A stretch of 54,063 bases of DNA from Macromonas bipunctata (GTDB taxonomy: Bacteria; Pseudomonadota; Gammaproteobacteria; Burkholderiales; Burkholderiaceae_C). Shown piece after piece: positions 41,687 to 49,404 of the stretch. The notes beneath the pieces were generated by a model. The model saw only the letters and a program-made list of their open reading frames with translations. It was not told where the DNA came from and ran no database searches. Made by a program: the position numbers and the translations under genes. Each line of letters opens with the position of its first letter. Within the stretch, counting starts at the first letter, position 1. Location of the stretch: NCBI RefSeq assembly GCF_002837135.1, contig NZ_NWBQ01000014.1, forward strand, positions 1 to 54,063. The letters run 5' to 3'.

Positions 41687-44643
41687 GCGACTTCGGCCAG
41701 CAGTTGCCCCAGCTTCTGGCCGTTGATTTTGGTGCGGTATTGCACCGGCACGCCTTGGCTTTGCAGTGCTTCAAAAAACCGTTTGGCGCTGTCGATTTTT
41801 TGGCGTTCTTGTTCCGGGATTTGCAGTTCGCTGTCGTAGCCTTTGGTCTCCACCACGAGGTACAGCGCCTGTGCTTGGCCGTTGTGTTGCACGCAGTAGG
41901 CAAAGTCGGGGTTGTAATTTCCCACAGGGGTGGGAATATTGACTTTGGGCAGTTTGGCAAACACCGTGATCTGGTCTTGGTTGGATTCGTCCACCGTGTC
42001 GCGTTCAATTTGGCTGTCCACCGGCATCACGGGTTCTGCGTAGAGCGACCGGGCGGCAACGCCGCTGTGTGTGATGTCGTGGCTTTCTGCACCGCACAAG
42101 CTGGCCGGCAGGGTGGCCAGCAGTGCGCCGGTGGTGTCGGTCAGTTTGGTTTTGACGTGTATCTCGCGCAATTCGTAGCTGACTTTTTGCACCATCAGCT
42201 CATGCGCGGTGTGCGATACCAGTTCGGCCAGCGTGGTCAAGGCGCGTTGTTCGTTGTGCCGTATCTGGGCAAATTTGTCGGCGGGCATCTGTTGCAAGAT
42301 GTGCGCGATGGTTTGCCGCGACAGCCCGGTGCGGTGGGTCAATTCGCGCACAAATTCGGCCAAGGTGTAGGCGGTGTGTGAGCGCACCGCGTAGGGGGCC
42401 GATGTGCTTTCTTGTGCTTGTGGGGCAAACTGCACGTCGGTGGTGCGCGTGACGTGGACGGACAGGGGTGGCACATGGAACGACCGCTCAATGCGCTCCA
42501 GCACCTTGCCCACCAGCGTGGGCGTGTCCACATCGTAGTGCAGCACCGTTTGGCGGTTGAGCTGCGCCCACAGCGCCTTGAAGTGTTGGAACTGCGTGGG
42601 GTTCACCGTCAAGGTGGCGGGTGGTTTGCCCGACTTGGCTTTGACTTGGCTGGAGCCTTCGTAATAGGCATCCAAGTAGGCAATGAGGCGCTGCACGCTG
42701 ACGGCGGGCAGGTTGGGCACGTGGTGCAGGGCCGCTTCCAGCACAGGGCGTTTGCTTTGGTATTCGTGCTTGGGCAGTGTCAAGGTGGCGCTGCCTTGCA
42801 GCATGTCCACACTGGCAAAGCCGTGGGCCGACAAGGTTTGCAACAGGGCTACCGTGACAAATGGGTTGTTGGAAATGCCGTTGGTCAGCAGCGTTTCTTG
42901 CGTCAGGGTGCGGCCAACTTGCTGGACGCTGTGTGCCGCAATTTCGTTTTGAATGGCGGCCACAAAATCGCCTTCGCTGGCGGGCACCACCACGGTCAGG
43001 TCGTTGATGGTGTCGAATTCGGCATCGTCGGGCGCAATGCGTTGCAACTGCTGATCGACCGCCAGCCGCAGGCCCCGGCCAATTTGTTGCAGTTTGGTGA
43101 TTTTGCTGTTGCTGGGGGCCAGTTTGCACAGCGTGAACACGTTGGGGTTGTCCCAGCCTTCCTGCAACGCCCACATGGAGAAGATGAAGCGCAAATCGGT
43201 GTCGAACGACAGCAGTTTTTCTTTTTCCTGCAAGATGAGGCGAATGGCTTCTTCCTCGCCTTTTTCGCTGTGCGAGCGGGCAAAGTAGCCTTTGTGGACG
43301 CGGCTGACATCGTGCGCGGAGCGCATCAGGTAAGCGCGGTAGCCGGGGTCGAGGTCGTTGCGGGCCAGTGTGTGTGCCAGCGCGTCGCGGTAGTGCCGCT
43401 CAAACGCCTCGCGCACAGCGGCGGGTTGCTGGCCTTCGGGCAGGTATTTGGCCACCGAGTCGATAAAAAACAGGCTCAACGATTTGATGCCACGTTTGAA
43501 CAGGGCTTCTTCGCGTTCAAAGTGGTTGGCCACGCTGCGCTGGATGATGATGGATTGCAGCTCGTGCGCCAAAACACCGTAGCTGCTGGCTTCGCCCAGC
43601 GGCAGGGCAAAGCCGTTGGTGAACACCAGTTCTTTGGTGCTGATGGTTTCCACCACGTGGCCGTTCAAAAAGTCCAGCCCGGTTTTTTGGCCCAGGTTGT
43701 CTTTTTTGTGCAGTGCAATGGCCCCGGTTTTGCCCGAGGGGTATTGCAACGTCACGTGGGCGGTGCGGTCGGCGGCGGTGCCGCTGACGCTGGTCAGGCA
43801 CAGGGTTTGCATGCCGCTGGAGTGGGTGCCCACGGTATCGACCGTGATGCCTTTGACCAGCCGTTGTCTGAACGCGGCAAGACTGTCCAGCGTGTACAGC
43901 AGGTTGCAATAGCTGTCGTTTTTGAAGGTGGCCCCAAAGCGGATGGTCAGCAGCGGGTTGAAGCGGGCGAGGTGTTCTTGGGTTTGCTTGCCCTCGAAGC
44001 GGTGCGGCTCGTCGATGATGAGCACGGGCCGGATGGCGGCCAGTGCCTCCATGTAGCTTTTGGCGTGGCCAAACAGGTTGGCTTCTACGCCGCGCTTGTG
44101 GATGGTGTTTTTGTCGCGGTTGAACGATTGGAACGTGGCCACCAGCACCGAAATGCCCCGGTTGGCCGCGTGGATGAAGCCCGCCACGGTTTTGTCGGAA
44201 TAGTTGACGACGTGGATGTGCTGGTTGTTGTATTCCTTGGCAAAAAACGCGGCGGTGGTTTGTAGGCTCTTGAGCGTGCCTTGCCGGATGGCGTTGCTGG
44301 GCACCAGCACAATGAATTTGGACAGCCCGTATTCCTGATGCAGGCGGTGTATGGTTTCGATGAAGGTGAAGGTTTTGCCCGTGCCGGTTTCCATCAACAC
44401 GTCCAGGTTGAGCGCGGGCGTGGCGGTGGAGGCCACGGCCACCGGGCCGGTGTTGACCTGGTTGCGGGCGCGGATGCGTTCAATGTTGGCCTGCAAGGTT
44501 TTGTGTTCGGCGTGTGGCAGGTACACCGGGTTGGCCTGCATGTTGCCGGGGGCGGCAAAGTGGACGTTGGCCAACACATCGGCAATGCTTTGCACCGCCT
44601 GCGCTTGGTGCGCCAGACGCACGTACTGGAATTGGGCAGACAT
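41668..44643 (-). CDS. res: Type III restriction endonuclease, Res subunit
   Basis: 991 residues. ATP-dependent translocase/nuclease that works only in complex with Mod and cuts after two head-to-head unmethylated sites meet. SF2 helicase motifs: Walker A LMETGTGKTFTFIETIHRL (about residue 79), VLVPSNAIRQG, motif II LIIDEPHRFEG, and motifs V/VI in MWALQEGWDNPNVFTLCKL and KLQQIGRGLRLAV. The C-terminal endonuclease PD-ExK motif is YNPDFAYCV followed by LYLVVETKGY. The start at 44643 is 8 bases after the mod stop; an upstream in-frame extension is mod antiframe. It appears intact. Confidence 0.93.
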   Translation of the reverse strand: MSAQFQYVRLAHQAQAVQSIADVLANVHFAAPGNMQANPVYLPHAEHKTLQANIERIRARNQVNTGPVAVASTATPALNLDVLMETGTGKTFTFIETIHRLHQEYGLSKFIVLVPSNAIRQGTLKSLQTTAAFFAKEYNNQHIHVVNYSDKTVAGFIHAANRGISVLVATFQSFNRDKNTIHKRGVEANLFGHAKSYMEALAAIRPVLIIDEPHRFEGKQTQEHLARFNPLLTIRFGATFKNDSYCNLLYTLDSLAAFRQRLVKGITVDTVGTHSSGMQTLCLTSVSGTAADRTAHVTLQYPSGKTGAIALHKKDNLGQKTGLDFLNGHVVETISTKELVFTNGFALPLGEASSYGVLAHELQSIIIQRSVANHFEREEALFKRGIKSLSLFFIDSVAKYLPEGQQPAAVREAFERHYRDALAHTLARNDLDPGYRAYLMRSAHDVSRVHKGYFARSHSEKGEEEAIRLILQEKEKLLSFDTDLRFIFSMWALQEGWDNPNVFTLCKLAPSNSKITKLQQIGRGLRLAVDQQLQRIAPDDAEFDTINDLTVVVPASEGDFVAAIQNEIAAHSVQQVGRTLTQETLLTNGISNNPFVTVALLQTLSAHGFASVDMLQGSATLTLPKHEYQSKRPVLEAALHHVPNLPAVSVQRLIAYLDAYYEGSSQVKAKSGKPPATLTVNPTQFQHFKALWAQLNRQTVLHYDVDTPTLVGKVLERIERSFHVPPLSVHVTRTTDVQFAPQAQESTSAPYAVRSHTAYTLAEFVRELTHRTGLSRQTIAHILQQMPADKFAQIRHNEQRALTTLAELVSHTAHELMVQKVSYELREIHVKTKLTDTTGALLATLPASLCGAESHDITHSGVAARSLYAEPVMPVDSQIERDTVDESNQDQITVFAKLPKVNIPTPVGNYNPDFAYCVQHNGQAQALYLVVETKGYDSELQIPEQERQKIDSAKRFFEALQSQGVPVQYRTKINGQKLGQLLAEVAQAPSK

Positions 44644-44651
44644 GGCGCGCT

Positions 44652-46724
44652 TTAACCCCGCAGGTGCAGTTGGCTGGCCGACAGGCCCAAGGTGGCCACC
44701 ACGGTTTGGATGCCCAGCAGCAGGTTGTCGTTGTGTACCCAGGGGGCGTACACCGTGACGTAGTGCAGCGGCGTGCCCGCTTGCTGGCATTGGGCTTTGA
44801 GTTGGTGCAGCGTGTCGGAAAACGCGGTGGTGCAGGGCAGGGCTTGCAGCACAAGGGCGACGTTGTGCGCCAAGTAGATGTGGTCGGGCACGATGGTGCG
44901 CACGGGTGTGGTGAGCGGCAGGCCCTCGGCCACCAGCAGGTTGTAGAGCACGCGCGGCACGTGTGCGGGCTGTGGGCTGGCCACTTGGGCGGTGAAGGCG
45001 GCCAGATCGGCTTGGCTGGCGCTGCCCAGCGGTTGCGAGAGGATGAGCGCGTCGGGGTCGTCGATCAGCTCGAAGACGCGAAAGCCCGTGTCCAGCGCGG
45101 GCGCTGCATCGGTGGGCAACAGCCCGCCTTGGGCCTGTGCTTTGGCGGCTTGTTCGGCTTGCAATTTGGCCCCGGCGCGGCGCAGGCGCTCGGCGGTGAT
45201 TTCGAAAATGGTGGCTTCGGGCTGGCCCAAAGTCTCGGTGACGAAGCTGTGGGCTTCTTTTTGCTTTTTGGGGTCGATGGCTTGCGGAATTTGCACCAAG
45301 ATGAATTGGCGCTGGCCCCCGTCTTCGGCGTTGAGGCGCATCACCGCCTCGCCGGTGGTGCCGCTGCCGGCGAAGAAGTCAAGAATCAGGTCATCACGTG
45401 TGGTAGTGAGCTGAATCAGTTCTGACAGTACGTCGGTGTTTTTGGGAAACGGAAAGCAACCTTTTCCAACCAGTGCCTCCACTTCCAGAGTGGCCGACCT
45501 GCCGTCACGGTAAAACACCGAGGCGTAAGGTTCGCTGTCTATCTCGGCCAAGTAGCTCTTGCGTGTGGGAATGGTGGTCTCATCCGGGCCGAAATGGATC
45601 CGGGGCGGTTGCTCAGACAACGCCCAGCGGGTTTTTTCCTCGTCCCAACGCCAGCCGGTGGACGGCTTTTTGCAGGGTCGGCCCGTAACCGGGTGCAGAA
45701 TGTCGTGCCGGGGCCGTGAGGCCCGGCCATCGTCCGGCCCTGCAAAATTATCAGCAAAGTACAGGCCCCGGTCGTCTGACCAGGTGTAGTGCTTGTGTGC
45801 CTTGCGCGGGTCGTTGGCGGGTAACGACTTGTACCAAGCCATCATGGCACTGCGTATGGCTTCGTGGTTGCCGGACAGTTCTGCCTTCAGTTCTGTGTAT
45901 TTGGCCAGCACCGCATCGGCTCCGTCTTTGTGCCTGCGCCACACGCCATTTTCCAGCACGGTGGCTTTGTTGTTCACGTAACACAAGACGTATTCGTGAA
46001 CCACGGACACCAGTTTGGAGTCGCCTTTTTTAGAGCGTTGCCACACGATGTTGGCGACAAAATTTTCTTCCCCAAACACCTCATCACACAACAATTTCAA
46101 CTGCGCCTGCTCGTTATCGTCGATGGAAATGAATATCACACCATCGTCGCGCAGCAAATCTTTGGCCAGCAGCAGGCGCGGGTACATAAAGCTCAGCCAG
46201 CCGCTGTGCGTGCGGGCACCGTAAATGTTTTTGATGTAGTCGATGTTGTCGGCGTTGTAACCCAGTTGCGCCAGCACTTCGCTTTGTTTGGCGCTGAAAT
46301 CGTCGCGGTAAATAAAAGCGTCGCTTTGCGTGTTGTAGGGCGGGTCGATGTAAATCAGCTTGACTTGGCCAAAATAGTTTTGCCGCAGCAGGCGCAATGC
46401 GTCCAGGTTGTCGCCCTTGATGAGCAGGTTGCCCGTTGCGTCCCAGTGTTGGCTGTGGTCGGGCAAGGGGTTGAGGATTTTTTGCACCGGCACAAACGCG
46501 CTGTGGTACGCCTCGCGCTTGCCCACCCAGCGCAGCTCGTAGCCGTCTTCTTCCACCCGGATGCCCGCCGGGTTGGCGGGGTCCAACGCCAGTTGCAGCG
46601 CCTGCGGGTTGATGCGGATGCGGCCATCGCTGTCGGTTTCCACCGCTTGCGGAAACAGCGCACGCAGTTGCTCCAACTTGGTGGCGGCGGGGCTGGGGGC
46701 GTTAAAAATGGGCTGTTGGGGCAT
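44652..46724 (-). CDS. mod: Type III restriction-modification DNA methyltransferase, Mod subunit
   Basis: 690 residues from ATG 46724 (a GTG at 46748 is an alternative). Beta-class N6-adenine methyltransferase: DPPY motif in LIYIDPPYNTQSDAFIY (about residue 130) comes before the SAM loop in LILDFFAGSGTTGEAVMRL (about residue 450). The segment between (about 230-400) is the target-recognition domain; it fixes the specificity of both methylation and restriction, which cannot be predicted here. I saw no simple-sequence repeat that would suggest phase variation. It follows vapC by 29 bases and is coupled to res. Confidence 0.93.
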   Translation of the reverse strand: MPQQPIFNAPSPAATKLEQLRALFPQAVETDSDGRIRINPQALQLALDPANPAGIRVEEDGYELRWVGKREAYHSAFVPVQKILNPLPDHSQHWDATGNLLIKGDNLDALRLLRQNYFGQVKLIYIDPPYNTQSDAFIYRDDFSAKQSEVLAQLGYNADNIDYIKNIYGARTHSGWLSFMYPRLLLAKDLLRDDGVIFISIDDNEQAQLKLLCDEVFGEENFVANIVWQRSKKGDSKLVSVVHEYVLCYVNNKATVLENGVWRRHKDGADAVLAKYTELKAELSGNHEAIRSAMMAWYKSLPANDPRKAHKHYTWSDDRGLYFADNFAGPDDGRASRPRHDILHPVTGRPCKKPSTGWRWDEEKTRWALSEQPPRIHFGPDETTIPTRKSYLAEIDSEPYASVFYRDGRSATLEVEALVGKGCFPFPKNTDVLSELIQLTTTRDDLILDFFAGSGTTGEAVMRLNAEDGGQRQFILVQIPQAIDPKKQKEAHSFVTETLGQPEATIFEITAERLRRAGAKLQAEQAAKAQAQGGLLPTDAAPALDTGFRVFELIDDPDALILSQPLGSASQADLAAFTAQVASPQPAHVPRVLYNLLVAEGLPLTTPVRTIVPDHIYLAHNVALVLQALPCTTAFSDTLHQLKAQCQQAGTPLHYVTVYAPWVHNDNLLLGIQTVVATLGLSASQLHLRG

Positions 46725-46753
46725 GGCGGAAGGATGGGGGTTGAGCACAGGGT

Positions 46754-47131
46754 TTATTGCAGGGTGGGTCGGTACAGCAAGCCCAGCTCATCGGCCAAGG
46801 TCGCTAGGCGCTTGTCCAGTGTCCAGAGTTGCGTACGTTCACCCAGTAGCGCAGAGGTAAGCAGGTGCATGTCCACAAAGCCACAACCGCGACCGTAAAG
46901 CTGGCGGTTGTCCAACAATGCCATGACCTCTTGTCCGGTGGCTACTGGGGCGTGTTCAAGTTCTTGCAGCAACTTTACGGCTGTGTGCCGGTTGGGTGGT
47001 GTGCCGCAAGCCACTTCCAGGACCACGTAGGGATGGCAAATGACCAACCCTGTTTCCAGCAGTACCACGAGTTGGTGGTTACGCTGTTTGAAATGTCCTA
47101 CCCAAACCGAAGTATCGACCAGCACGTTCAC
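46754..47131 (-). CDS. vapC: VapC-type PIN-domain toxin
   Basis: 125 residues from a GTG that overlaps the vapB stop (GTGA). The PIN ribonuclease fold has its acidic cluster in NVLVDTSVWVGHF (Asp at about residue 6), YVVLEVACGTPP (Glu), GCGFVDMHLLTSAL (Asp) and LWTLDKRLATLADEL (Asp). VapC toxins cleave initiator tRNA or rRNA and are held inactive by VapB. All four acids are visible, so the toxin is probably active. It is the last gene before the type III mod on the same strand. Confidence 0.88.
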   Translation of the reverse strand: MNVLVDTSVWVGHFKQRNHQLVVLLETGLVICHPYVVLEVACGTPPNRHTAVKLLQELEHAPVATGQEVMALLDNRQLYGRGCGFVDMHLLTSALLGERTQLWTLDKRLATLADELGLLYRPTLQ

Positions 47132-47334
47132 GGTTGACCCGTTTCTTCGCGGCGGCGAGGTGCCAACTCAATTTCAGGCGCTTGACCACCCAGCGCCGCC
47201 AGTCGGCGTGCGGTTTGCTGTTGAATGAACGCTTTGACACATTCTCGAATGAGTTCGGACTTTTCCAAGTTAGGTGGAGCCAGTGACATGGCTTTGTGGA
47301 AAAGTTGGTCGTCAATCGTCAAAGTGGTACGCAT
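47128..47334 (-). CDS. vapB: VapB-type antitoxin
   Basis: 68 residues from ATG 47334. The N-terminus RTTLTIDDQLFHKAM is the ribbon-helix-helix strand typical of VapB antitoxins, followed by SELIRECVKAFIQQQTARRL, and a C-terminal flexible tail with EIELAPRRREE that should wrap around VapC. It overlaps vapC by 4 bases. The operon is probably autorepressed. It starts 63 bases after the hicB stop. Confidence 0.85.
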   Translation of the reverse strand: MRTTLTIDDQLFHKAMSLAPPNLEKSELIRECVKAFIQQQTARRLAALGGQAPEIELAPRRREETGQP

Positions 47335-47397
47335 GGCCAAGTGGTTTGGATGTTGATTTCTGCATCATTGTGCATCAAAATCGGTGTCGGTGTGGCA

Positions 47398-47757
47398 TCA
47401 GGCGGGATGGTGATGGCCCATGCCAGCGGCTTCGCCGAGCACGCGCGCGGCCCATTGGTTCAGGCTGGTGCCAGCGGCGTGTGCAGCTGTCAGCGCGGCG
47501 CTGTGTACTTCGGGGGAAACGCGCAACATCAGTTTGCCGCTGGCGGGTTTGAGGGGGGCAACACCCTTGCGAGCGCATTCTTCCAGGTAAAAATCCACCG
47601 CGTGGCAGAAATCTTGGCGCAGTTCAGCCACCGTTTGGCCTTCAAAGGTAATGCTGATTTGGTCGGGCAGGCCCAGCACCTTGCCCCAAAAAATGCCGTC
47701 ATCGGCATCGAATTCGACACGGGCTGTCAGCCCTTTGTGCGTCAGTGTGCTGTTCAT
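47398..47757 (-). CDS. hicB: HicB-family antitoxin with ribbon-helix-helix tail (partner toxin broken)
   Basis: 119 residues. The N-terminal part shows the HicB fold: RVEFDADDGIFWGKVLGLPD, ISFEG-like ITFEGQTVAELRQDF and HAVDFYLEECARKG. The C-terminal half has SGKLMLRVSPEVHSAALTAA and GTSLNQWAARVLGEAAG, an Arc-type DNA-binding motif, unlike the helix-turn-helix HicB at 266. Its ATG overlaps the stop of hicA (ATGA). The hicA gene is split by an IS605-class element, so this antitoxin is now without a working toxin. Confidence 0.88.
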   Translation of the reverse strand: MNSTLTHKGLTARVEFDADDGIFWGKVLGLPDQISITFEGQTVAELRQDFCHAVDFYLEECARKGVAPLKPASGKLMLRVSPEVHSAALTAAHAAGTSLNQWAARVLGEAAGMGHHHPA

Positions 47758-47860
47758 GGCTTCACTCCTACCGCCTGCAACCAGGCGCGTATTTCGTTGA
47801 TCTGGTACCGTTTGGCCTCTTTGCCCGGATGCGGGCGATGGGCGTGTTTTACCAGTTTAC
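47754..47860 (-). pseudogene. hicA: hicA toxin gene, 3' part (after the TnpB element)
   Basis: The minus strand reads KLVKHAHRPHPGKEAKRYQI then NEIRAWLQAVGVKP and a stop that overlaps hicB by 4 bases. The HRPHPGKE..Y motif with the following helix is the C-terminal half of the long HicA type, including the His usual for the mRNA interferase site. The 5' half is at 49243-49399. The two halves are separated by the element at 47861-49242. Confidence 0.88.
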
Positions 47861-47868
47861 GCGGAAAG

Positions 47869-47916
47869 CCTCGCCGTTCACGGCGGGGATGGACAGCGCG
47901 GACGGCGCAGCCGTCC
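47869..47916 (+). repeat. Left-end twin hairpins of the second TnpB element
   Basis: Palindrome 47869-47888 (CCTCGCCGTTCACGGCGGGG) and palindrome 47900-47916 (GGACGGC-GCA-GCCGTCC) are separated by ATGGACAGCGC. They match the first element in order, size and spacer, although the stem sequences differ. Confidence 0.82.
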
Positions 47917-47948
47917 TGTTGGCTTGAATTATCGTTCAGCAACGTAGA

Positions 47949-49226
47949 ATGAATCCTGTGCAACGCCTCCAGTCCTTCCAATATAAACTGCGCCCCAACG
48001 GCCAGCAAGCGTATCAGATGCGCTGCTTTGCTGGTGCGTGCCGCTTCGTGTTCAACAAGGCACTGGCGTTGCAGCAGGAACGACGCGCCGCCGGTGAAAA
48101 GCGATTCACCTACGTCCAGTTGAGCAAGGAACTCACTGGCTGGAAAAAGCAACCGGAACTGCTTTGGCTTAACGACGCGCCCAGCCAGCCGTTGCAACAA
48201 GCCCTGAAAAATCTGGAACGCGCCTACACCAACTTCTTTGAGAAGCGCGCGGCCTTTCCCCGTTTCAAGAAAAAGGGCCAGTCCGAGAGCTTTCGTTACC
48301 CACAAGGATTCCAGCTCGATCAGGCCAATGGCCGTATCTTCCTGCCCAAACTGGGCTGGATGCGCTTGCGCCTGTCGCGCCCGGTACTGGGCACGGTTAA
48401 GAACGTGACTGTTCGCCTACGTGCGGGCAAGTGGTTTGTCAGCATCCAGACTGAACGCGAAGTAGAGCAGCCCATACCGCAGGCCACCAGCGCCATTGGC
48501 ATCGACATGGGCATTGCGCGCTTTGCCACCTTCAGCGACGGCGACTTCCTCGAACCGCTCAACAGTTTCAAGCGCCACCAAGTGCGGCTGGCCCGCTACC
48601 AGCGGCGCATGAGCCGCAAGGTCAAATTCAGCAACAACTGGAAAAAGGAAAAAGCCAAAGTCCAAAAAATCCATACTCGGATTGCCCACTGCCGCAACGA
48701 CTTCCTGCACAAAGCCACGACAGCGATCAGCCAACACCACGCGCTCGTCTGCATCGAGGACTTGCAGGTCGGCAACATGTCCAAGTCGGCAAAGGGCAGC
48801 AAAGACAAGCCCGGAAAAAACGTCAAAGCTAAGGCTGGCCTGAACCGCTCGATCATGGATCAGGGTTGGTACGAGTTTCGTCGCCAACTGACGTACAAGC
48901 TGGAGTGGTCGGGCGGGATGCTGGTGGCCGTGCCACCGCACTACACCAGCCAAACCTGCCCGTGTTGCGGGCACATCTCGCCGGACAACCGGCGCACGCA
49001 AGCTCAGTTTTTGTGCGTGCAATGTGGCTACCAAAACCACGCCGATGTGGTCGGGGCCATGAACATTTTAGAGCGCGGACTGCGCTTGTTAGCCTGTGGA
49101 GAGGATGTCAGACGCGCCAAGGTCGCAAGACCGAAGCGCGCAGCCTCGGCGAAGCAGGAACCCACCGAGGCGACCCGCATCCAGCATGATGTTGGCGCGG
49201 GCGCGGTAGGAGTCCCCGTCCTTTAG
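47949..49226 (+). CDS. tnpB: TnpB-family RNA-guided nuclease (IS605 OrfB), second copy
   Basis: 425 residues. N-terminal region RLQSFQYKLRPNGQQAYQMR; RuvC-like core with Asp in AIGIDMGIARFATFSDG, Glu in HALVCIEDLQVGNMSKS, zinc ribbon CPCCG/CVQCG, and Asp in NHADVVGAMNILERGL. All catalytic acids are present and the frame is open. The C-terminal tail SAKQEPTEATRIQHDVGAGA is the usual end of this subfamily and overlaps the guide-RNA region. The protein is distinct from the first TnpB in length and sequence, so the two copies are not a recent duplication. Confidence 0.93.
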   Translation: MNPVQRLQSFQYKLRPNGQQAYQMRCFAGACRFVFNKALALQQERRAAGEKRFTYVQLSKELTGWKKQPELLWLNDAPSQPLQQALKNLERAYTNFFEKRAAFPRFKKKGQSESFRYPQGFQLDQANGRIFLPKLGWMRLRLSRPVLGTVKNVTVRLRAGKWFVSIQTEREVEQPIPQATSAIGIDMGIARFATFSDGDFLEPLNSFKRHQVRLARYQRRMSRKVKFSNNWKKEKAKVQKIHTRIAHCRNDFLHKATTAISQHHALVCIEDLQVGNMSKSAKGSKDKPGKNVKAKAGLNRSIMDQGWYEFRRQLTYKLEWSGGMLVAVPPHYTSQTCPCCGHISPDNRRTQAQFLCVQCGYQNHADVVGAMNILERGLRLLACGEDVRRAKVARPKRAASAKQEPTEATRIQHDVGAGAVGVPVL

Positions 49227-49262
49227 GACGGGGAGGATGTCAAACCCCCATGCAGGTGCATG
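49100..49262 (+). ncRNA. Predicted omega (guide) RNA of the second TnpB element
   Basis: By analogy with studied TnpB loci, a scaffold overlapping the end of tnpB would pass through the perfect hairpin CCCCGTCC-TTTA-GGACGGGG (49214-49233) and finish at ATGTCA (49242). The guide would be 49243-49262, which is hicA sequence. With TTTAC from the left flank as TAM, the re-formed hicA allele would be the natural target. The 5' limit is arbitrary. Confidence 0.45.
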
Positions 49263-49399
49263 GCAACGCGCGAGCCTGCGCCTTCCACCACCTCGCCACC
49301 CAAGGCCAACACCAGCGATTCCACATCCGAAAACTTGATGTTGCCTTGCGTGGGCTTGCTGAAGATCGCTTCCAGCGTTTTGCGATGCTTGCTGTTCAT
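49243..49399 (-). pseudogene. hicA: hicA toxin gene, 5' part (before the TnpB element)
   Basis: From ATG 49399 the minus strand reads MNSKHRKTLEAIFSKPTQGN, then IKFSDVESLVLALGGEVVEG and AGSRVAMHLHGG, the N-terminal half of the long HicA toxin. The frame then runs into the element right end. Joined to 47754-47860 it gives 87 residues, a normal HicA length. HicA would cleave mRNA and tmRNA; the interruption should inactivate it. The gene lies 5 bases from the mfd stop at 49405 on the same strand. Confidence 0.88.
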
Positions 49400-49404
49400 G
49401 CAAG

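Larger units (their letters stand above)
47861..49242 (+). mobile_element. IS200/IS605-class element with tnpB only (IS1341 type), inserted in hicA
   Basis: About 1382 bases, opposite in direction to hicA. It starts after TTTAC with GCGGAAAG, hairpins at 47869-47888 and 47900-47916, and ends after the hairpin 49214-49233 with GGGGAGGATGTCA. Excision at 47860/49243 leaves exactly 264 bases of hicA, 88 codons in frame, which supports these borders to within a base or two. There is no TnpA gene and no target duplication, as expected for the class. Confidence 0.92.

Noticed and set aside
44652-46724. Mod gene considered as a phase-variable methyltransferase
   Set aside because: No long homopolymer or tetranucleotide repeat is visible in or just before the gene.
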